Of a stretch of 9,845 bases of DNA, positions 6,531-9,845 are shown one piece after another. The notes beneath the pieces were generated by a model, which did not search any database, had not been told where the DNA came from, and worked only from the letters and a program-made list of their open reading frames with translations. The stretch is taken from contig DAOVDY010000013.1 in assembly GCA_030669265.1 (NCBI GenBank), positions 1-9,845 on the forward strand, given 5' to 3'. The stretch comes from Desulfobacteraceae bacterium (GTDB lineage: Bacteria; Desulfobacterota; DSM-4660; Desulfatiglandales; B25-G16). The position numbers and the translations under genes are program-made. How positions within the stretch are numbered: the stretch's first letter is position 1; every line of letters starts with the position of its first letter.

Positions 6531-7045
6531 TTGTATGGCCTCTCAAATGGTGGACGGGGGGATTCATGAGCGGCCTTTAGAATCCTTTCTGCAATCCCTG
6601 GAAATCCATTATCTCCATAATATGATACGGTTTCATATGCTAAACCTGCTTTAATCAAATGGACAGCCAAAAGTTTCCCATTTACAAACACATGTGCCAA
6701 AAGGCGGCCATACTTATCATTCTGAAAGGGAACATATTCAACAATTTCGGCCTTTCTCAAAATATCTATTGTCATTGCTGCTGCCTTTCGACCGTAAGGC
6801 TGATCCTCAAATATGCCGTGTTCTTTATGGATGATCTCAGGTGCGTCTATGCCCAAAATTCTTATTGTAAGATTTTTGTAAAAAAAGGTATCTCCATCAT
6901 CAGGACGAATGGCTGATTTATCTATCCTGATTAGGTCAACGGTACTTTTATTTTCTCTTTCATCCCCTCTTGAGTCGCAGTGTATTAAAACAAGTGAAAG
7001 AAAAAATAAGACAAGATATATTACATGCCTTTGGTAATAAATCAA
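6494..7045 (-). CDS. Thermonuclease (SNc/TNase-like) family protein, exported or membrane-anchored
   Basis: This protein is related to staphylococcal nuclease, a Ca2+-dependent phosphodiesterase. Counting from the upstream TTG at 7064-7066: DDGDTFFY (56-63) supplies metal-binding aspartates, RILGIDAPE (68-76) carries the conserved arginine and aspartate, and YGRLLAHVFVNGKLLAVHLIKAGLAY follows as the end of the barrel. The N-terminus has one hydrophobic segment (VIYLVLFFLSLVLI), so it is probably exported. A cysteine follows (LIHC), but histidine before it makes a poor lipobox. The C-terminus is strongly basic (KWRRRHQKRKWK). No ATG start exists. The TTG at 7043-7045 (residue 8) is preferred because GGGGTTAGAG lies about 9 nt upstream; the TTG at 7064-7066 has no ribosome site. 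The gene is first in the series, overlaps the next gene, and lies behind a plausible promoter. Confidence 0.85.
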   Translation of the reverse strand: MIYYQRHVIYLVLFFLSLVLIHCDSRGDERENKSTVDLIRIDKSAIRPDDGDTFFYKNLTIRILGIDAPEIIHKEHGIFEDQPYGRKAAAMTIDILRKAEIVEYVPFQNDKYGRLLAHVFVNGKLLAVHLIKAGLAYETVSYYGDNGFPGIAERILKAAHESPRPPFERPYKWRRRHQKRKWK

Positions 7046-7096
7046 TTTATCTATCTCTAACCCCAATAAGTCATAATGAATGAGATTGTATTTTGA

Positions 7097-7127
7097 AACT
7101 GGAAACCCTGGCCCAGGGTTTCCAGTT
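7097..7127. repeat. Perfect 15-bp-arm hairpin in the divergent intergenic region
   Basis: Arms AACTGGAAACCCTGG (7097-7111) and CCAGGGTTTCCAGTT (7113-7127) are exact reverse complements separated by a single C (7112), so the practical loop is 3 nt or more. No T-run follows on either strand, so it is not a typical terminator. If the predicted minus-strand promoter is real, the hairpin sits at the 5' end of the nuclease transcript, where it could protect the mRNA. It could equally be a repeat or a protein-binding palindrome. Confidence 0.85.
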
Positions 7128-7137
7128 CCTATTATTT

Positions 7138-7166
7138 AGTATCGTACGCATTTTAATTAAAATCAA
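7138..7166 (-). promoter_or_regulatory. Predicted sigma70-type promoter for the nuclease-led gene series
   Basis: On the minus strand TTGATT (7161-7166) is separated by exactly 17 nt from GATACT (7138-7143), with four of six consensus matches in each box. The expected start is near 7131, about 85 nt before the preferred TTG start and only a few bases before the 7097-7127 hairpin. Nothing else in the region matches better on this strand. Confidence 0.45.
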
Positions 7167-7215
7167 ATAAAAATAAATGACTAAAGTGAGCTAAAATTAT
7201 GTATAGTAATACATA

Positions 7216-7244
7216 TTCAGATCATAAAACCTGTTTTTTATAGT
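7216..7244 (+). promoter_or_regulatory. Possible promoter for queF
   Basis: TTCAGA (7216-7221) and TATAGT (7239-7244) are 17 nt apart; the -10 is good, the -35 moderate. It would give a leader of about 125 nt. A TTGACA at 7293-7298 lies closer to the gene, but the hexamer 17 nt beyond it (CAAAGT) is a poor -10. I see no riboswitch or clear operator in the rest of 7128-7359. Confidence 0.3.
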
Positions 7245-7359
7245 TAAGCCACATTACCTGTTATGGCATTTTAACTTTAGGCACTTTTAATATTGACATT
7301 TCCCAATCAATTTTTCAAAGTATTCAGTAAAATTCTCTTTAATTATAACCCCTAAAGAT

Positions 7360-7365
7360 GGAGGA
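7360..7365 (+). promoter_or_regulatory. Ribosome binding site that decides the queF start
   Basis: GGAGGA here is 10 nt before the ATG at 7376-7378. It overlaps the upstream in-frame ATG at 7358-7360, which has no ribosome site of its own. This favours the shorter protein starting MTDYSASS. Confidence 0.75.
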
Positions 7366-7375
7366 AAAGTTTATA

Positions 7376-7765
7376 ATGACCGACTATTCAGCCTCATCGG
7401 AGGCAAAAGTTGAGATCCCTGAAGGCGTTAAATTAATTACCTTTCCTGCACGTAATCATTCACCATTGATTGAATGGGAATACCCGGAATTTCAATCCCT
7501 TTGCCCAGTTTCGGAAAGGCATGACCAGGGTGTTATCACCATACAATACAAACCAAAAGAGAAAATCCTTGAAAGCAAATCCATCAGGGATTATCTAATG
7601 ATGTGGAGAAACAAAAAAAACTGGCAGGAATATATTACTGAAGAAATTGCTAATCTCTTATATACCGCCTGTGAGCCTGATTGGCTTATAGTGACAATCA
7701 ATTGGTCTTCAAGGGGAGGGATAATAGCCAAAACCACATCAAAAAGGGGAGATGCGCCTTCTTGA
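7376..7765 (+). CDS. queF: QueF-family NADPH-dependent preQ0 reductase (short type)
   Basis: QueF reduces the nitrile of 7-cyano-7-deazaguanine (preQ0) to the amine preQ1 in queuosine synthesis for tRNA anticodons. The 129-aa protein belongs to the short, single-domain (Bacillus-type) group. From the ATG at 7376, C43 in SLCPVSERHDQG matches the thioimide-forming cysteine (B. subtilis Cys55). D50 lies seven residues later, as Asp62 does. E66 in LESKSIRDY matches the NADPH/substrate motif, E85 matches Glu97, and SSRGGI (111-116) is the conserved end. The position equivalent to His96 is Q84, an unusual substitution that leaves the exact activity less certain. A related amidinotransferase branch (QueF-L) shares the Cys and Asp, but the retained ESKS motif argues for reductase. 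The gene is followed 67 nt later by the co-directional J-protein gene. Confidence 0.85.
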   Translation: MTDYSASSEAKVEIPEGVKLITFPARNHSPLIEWEYPEFQSLCPVSERHDQGVITIQYKPKEKILESKSIRDYLMMWRNKKNWQEYITEEIANLLYTACEPDWLIVTINWSSRGGIIAKTTSKRGDAPS

Positions 7766-7832
7766 CTTTACTATAAACCCTGCTTATATTTGAAACATAA
7801 CCCCATTTAGAAAGGTGTAGCAAGAACATAAA

Positions 7833-8795
7833 ATGTCCAATAAAGATTACTATCAAATACTCGGTGTTGATAAGTCTGCCAGCCCTGAGGATATTAAAAA
7901 GGCCTATAGGAAGCTGGCTATGAAATACCATCCTGACAGGAACAAGAGCAATAAGCAAGCTGAAGAGAAATTTAAAGAGATAAGTGAAGCCTATGCGGTC
8001 TTAAGTGATTCAGAGAAAAGGAAACAGTATGATATGTTTGGTGCTGAGGGTTTTCAGCAAAGATACAGCCAAGATGATATCTTCAGTAGTTTTGATTTTA
8101 GCAATATATTTAAGGAATTTGGCTTTGGAAATGCAGGCGGCTGGAAAAGGAGTGGAGGTTCAGGTATATTCAATCATATCTTCTCTGGAGCAAGCAGGAG
8201 GCCTGGGTATGGGTCACAATCCAATCCTTATAGCTCCGTTTTTACTAACTTTGGAGGCCGCACTGGCCATTCTAAAGGCCAGGATGTAATCTATGAACTC
8301 CCCATACACCTGCAAGATATTGTCAAGACTGGACAAAAGACTATCTCGTATAATTTAGGCAGAATTAACCAACAAATAAAGGTTAAGATACCCGCCGGGA
8401 TAGCAGATGGTAAAAAATTACGGCTTGCTGGCAAGGGCCAACCAGGGCCAGAAGGAGGACCTCCAGGAGATTTTTATATTAAGATAAAGATTTTAGATCA
8501 TCCCGTCTTTCAGAGAGAAGGCAACGATCTCTATATGAATAGAGAAATAAAATTCTCGGAAGCTGCATTGGGGACAAAGATTGAGGTGCCAACCATTGAC
8601 GGTAAAAGACTTAGCCTTAAGATACCAGCAGGGACTCAAAGCGGCTCAAAGATGAGATTAAGGGGGCACGGAATGCCCAGGATGAATGGGAGTGGCAGAG
8701 GGGATGAATATGTAAAGATACATATCGCGGTTCCAAAAAAAATAAACAAAAAACAGAAAGAACTCTTAGAAGAACTTAAAAATTTAAATCTGTAA
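7833..8795 (+). CDS. Class B J-domain co-chaperone (DnaJ/CbpA-like)
   Basis: This protein stimulates DnaK (Hsp70) ATP hydrolysis and delivers substrates. The 320-aa protein has an N-terminal J domain (about 3-70) with the essential HPD at 33-35 in KYHPDRN. A Gly/Phe-rich linker follows (about 82-145; [16 protein letters not shown]). Two beta-sandwich substrate domains follow (about 148-222 and 223-301), with [17 protein letters not shown] (187-203) and the parallel [17 protein letters not shown] (264-280). There are no CxxCxGxG zinc-binding repeats, so it is class B (CbpA, DjlA2-like), not canonical DnaJ. The tail is lysine-rich and helical. AAAGGTG lies about 15 nt upstream of the ATG, so the ribosome site is poorly placed. 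No DnaK or GrpE gene is in the window. The next gene is convergent with 34 nt between the stop codons and no clear terminator. Confidence 0.95.
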   Translation: MSNKDYYQILGVDKSASPEDIKKAYRKLAMKYHPDRNKSNKQAEEKFKEISEAYAVLSDSEKRKQYDMFGAEGFQQRYSQDDIFSSFDFSNIFKEFGFGNAGGWKRSGGSGIFNHIFSGASRRPGYGSQSNPYSSVFTNFGGRTGHSKGQDVIYELPIHLQDIVKTGQKTISYNLGRINQQIKVKIPAGIADGKKLRLAGKGQPGPEGGPPGDFYIKIKILDHPVFQREGNDLYMNREIKFSEAALGTKIEVPTIDGKRLSLKIPAGTQSGSKMRLRGHGMPRMNGSGRGDEYVKIHIAVPKKINKKQKELLEELKNLNL

Positions 8796-8829
8796 TGGAA
8801 AGGAGATGCCAAAGGTAGAATTCTAAGTA

Positions 8830-9675
8830 TCAATATTCCTTTGGTAACTCATTGAGCTGGGCTAGAGAAAATACAGGGCCATCCTTACAAACATATTTAT
8901 CACCAATATTACACCTACCACAAATCCCTATTCCACATTTCATTCTCATCTCTAAAGACATGATTATCTGCTCAGGTGTGAATCCTACCTTCTCAAGTAC
9001 TGGCTGTGTAAATTTGATCATAATAGGAGGGCCGCAGACCAGGGCATAGGAATCTTCACTCGTTGTGATCTTTTGTTCCGTGATGGTAGGCACAAAACCA
9101 ACATTATACTGCCAGTCTGGATCATCGGTGGCATCAACAGTGATATGAACGTTTATGTCATCTCGCTTTTCCCATTCAGCAAGTTCTTCCCTGTAGAGAA
9201 GCAAACCTGGGGATCGCGCCCCATATACAACCGTAATATCCTTAAATCTATTTCTATTTTCTGGATGTAGCATATAGACGATACTCGATCTCAGGGTAGT
9301 AAATGCAAATCCTCCACCAATTACTATCACATTTTTGCCTTCCATTGCTTCCCAGGGATACCAGTTGCCTAATGGACCTCTCACCCCAATTATATCTCCT
9401 TCTTTCATGTTGTGAATGTATCTGGTTACCACTCCGGTCTTATTAATCGTGAACATAAGAAATCCGGTCTCCGTGGGAGATGAAGCTATGCCAATTGGTA
9501 TTTCACCTTGCCCTGCTATAGAGATCTCACAGAATTGTCCTGGGATATAAGTAAAGTTTTCCTCATCTTCTTTATTAAGAAAAATTAACTTAAAGGTCCT
9601 TAAGCTTTTATCCTCGGTTTCTATAGTGATCTGTTCAATCCTTACAGGGAGAGGGAGATATGGGTTATCAGTCAA
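8830..9675 (-). CDS. FAD/NAD(P)-binding [2Fe-2S] oxidoreductase, sulfhydrogenase-gamma / AsrB-like
   Basis: This is a ferredoxin-reductase-type electron-transfer subunit of the kind that passes electrons between NAD(P)H and an iron-sulfur partner in sulfhydrogenases, anaerobic sulfite reductase or related complexes. The 281-aa protein has an FAD-binding barrel (PGQFCEISIAG, 45-55; PIGIASSP, 60-67). A nucleotide-binding domain follows, with VIGGGFAFTTLRS (118-130), YGAR (151-154) and CGPP (214-217). The C-terminal [2Fe-2S] site is C247, C252, C255 and C263 (C-x4-C-x2-C-x7-C). The GGGFAFTTLR form of the loop is typical of the HydG/AsrB subgroup. The start is TTG at 9673-9675. The usual 4Fe-4S beta-subunit or catalytic partners are not adjacent inside the window: downstream is the convergent J-protein gene, and upstream are 170 nt without a gene. 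Which complex it serves is therefore unknown. Confidence 0.88.
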   Translation of the reverse strand: MTDNPYLPLPVRIEQITIETEDKSLRTFKLIFLNKEDEENFTYIPGQFCEISIAGQGEIPIGIASSPTETGFLMFTINKTGVVTRYIHNMKEGDIIGVRGPLGNWYPWEAMEGKNVIVIGGGFAFTTLRSSIVYMLHPENRNRFKDITVVYGARSPGLLLYREELAEWEKRDDINVHITVDATDDPDWQYNVGFVPTITEQKITTSEDSYALVCGPPIMIKFTQPVLEKVGFTPEQIIMSLEMRMKCGIGICGRCNIGDKYVCKDGPVFSLAQLNELPKEY

Positions 9676-9680
9676 CTAAA

Positions 9681-9687
9681 CCTCCTT
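9681..9687 (-). promoter_or_regulatory. Strong Shine-Dalgarno that supports a TTG start
   Basis: AAGGAGG on the minus strand lies 5 nt before TTG (9673-9675). No in-frame ATG competes near the conserved N-terminus, so the TTG start of the oxidoreductase is well supported. Confidence 0.85.
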
Positions 9688-9694
9688 GTTATTG

Positions 9695-9729
9695 GAAACT
9701 TGATACTTGAAACTTGATACTTGATATTC
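9695..9729 (+). repeat. Tandem heptamer array upstream of the oxidoreductase gene
   Basis: Five contiguous 7-mers read GAAACTT, GATACTT, GAAACTT, GATACTT, GATATTC. They are the same family (GATRCTT-like) as the array between scpA and scpB, but here all in one orientation. The array lies 7 nt beyond the ribosome site of the oxidoreductase gene, in its probable 5' leader or promoter region. From 9730 to 9845 I see no gene, only AT-rich sequence with a weak 7-bp inverted repeat near 9790-9810. Confidence 0.75.
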
Positions 9730-9845
9730 TTTATGCCCATGAAGAGTTAAAAAAGAATATTGATAATTAAATTGATGTTACCTTTAAGCACTACTTATCT
9801 TTATTTAGATAGGAAACTGATAAAAATTTGATTAGCATTGGTTAT

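Noticed and set aside
6960..6990. Lipoprotein box in the thermonuclease-like protein
   Set aside because: The cysteine is preceded by histidine (LIHC), where Gly, Ala or Ser is expected, so lipidation is not supported.
7097..7127. Palindrome read as a bidirectional terminator
   Set aside because: No T-run follows on either strand, and the flanking genes diverge from this region, so no transcript is expected to end here.
7210..7357. preQ1 riboswitch upstream of queF
   Set aside because: I could not find the preQ1-I pseudoknot pattern (a short stem-loop followed by an A-rich tail pairing with the loop) or anything convincing for the other classes.
8798..8826. AAGGAG followed by ATG and a six-codon frame (MPKVEF) after the J-protein gene
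   Set aside because: The Shine-Dalgarno abuts the ATG with no spacer, the frame is too short and no homology can be claimed; at most it is a remnant.

Overview
The window comes from an AT-rich bacterial chromosome. The gene order (multidomain tRNA nucleotidyltransferase, trpS, scpA, scpB, rluB) is one I associate with Desulfobacterota (Geobacter-like) and Nitrospirota-type genomes. Two proteins fit an anaerobic lifestyle: a tryptophanyl-tRNA synthetase with the four-cysteine iron-sulfur pattern described for Thermotoga maritima, and a sulfhydrogenase-gamma/AsrB-like flavin and [2Fe-2S] oxidoreductase. The taxon is an inference; no single marker here fixes it.

Layout, left to right. Positions 11-132 hold a tRNA-Val(CAC) on the minus strand with its intrinsic terminator. 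Positions 189-686 hold a compact unit: one GxxExxY (PD-(D/E)XK-like) gene, flanked by imperfect 32-bp inverted repeats, which are flanked in turn by a perfect 12-bp direct repeat. The right copy of that repeat is exactly the last four codons of rluB. I read this as a small insertion cassette that landed at the rluB stop codon. Positions 675-7045 form a long minus-strand series, in transcription order: a secreted or anchored thermonuclease-like protein, an 888-aa DHH + DHHA1 + 2xCBS + tRNA nucleotidyltransferase, trpS, scpA, scpB, rluB. Most junctions are short or overlapping. The scpA-scpB junction is the exception: a 7-bp-period, inverted repeat array sits in it.

Positions 7046-7375 are a divergent intergenic region with a plausible minus-strand promoter (TTGATT-N17-GATACT). 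A perfect 15-bp-arm hairpin would lie at the very 5' end of the resulting transcript. On the plus strand follow a short queF-family gene (queuosine pathway) and a class B J-domain co-chaperone (CbpA/DnaJ-like). A minus-strand oxidoreductase gene converges on them, with a TTG start, a strong Shine-Dalgarno sequence and a second heptamer array just upstream.

Most genes are information-processing housekeeping: tRNA 3'-end addition or repair, tRNA charging, tRNA modification (queF), rRNA pseudouridylation (rluB) and chromosome segregation (ScpAB). The most unusual element is the GxxExxY cassette, with its repeat architecture and a GC-rich palindrome inserted in frame near the start of its gene. 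The heptamer arrays are second.
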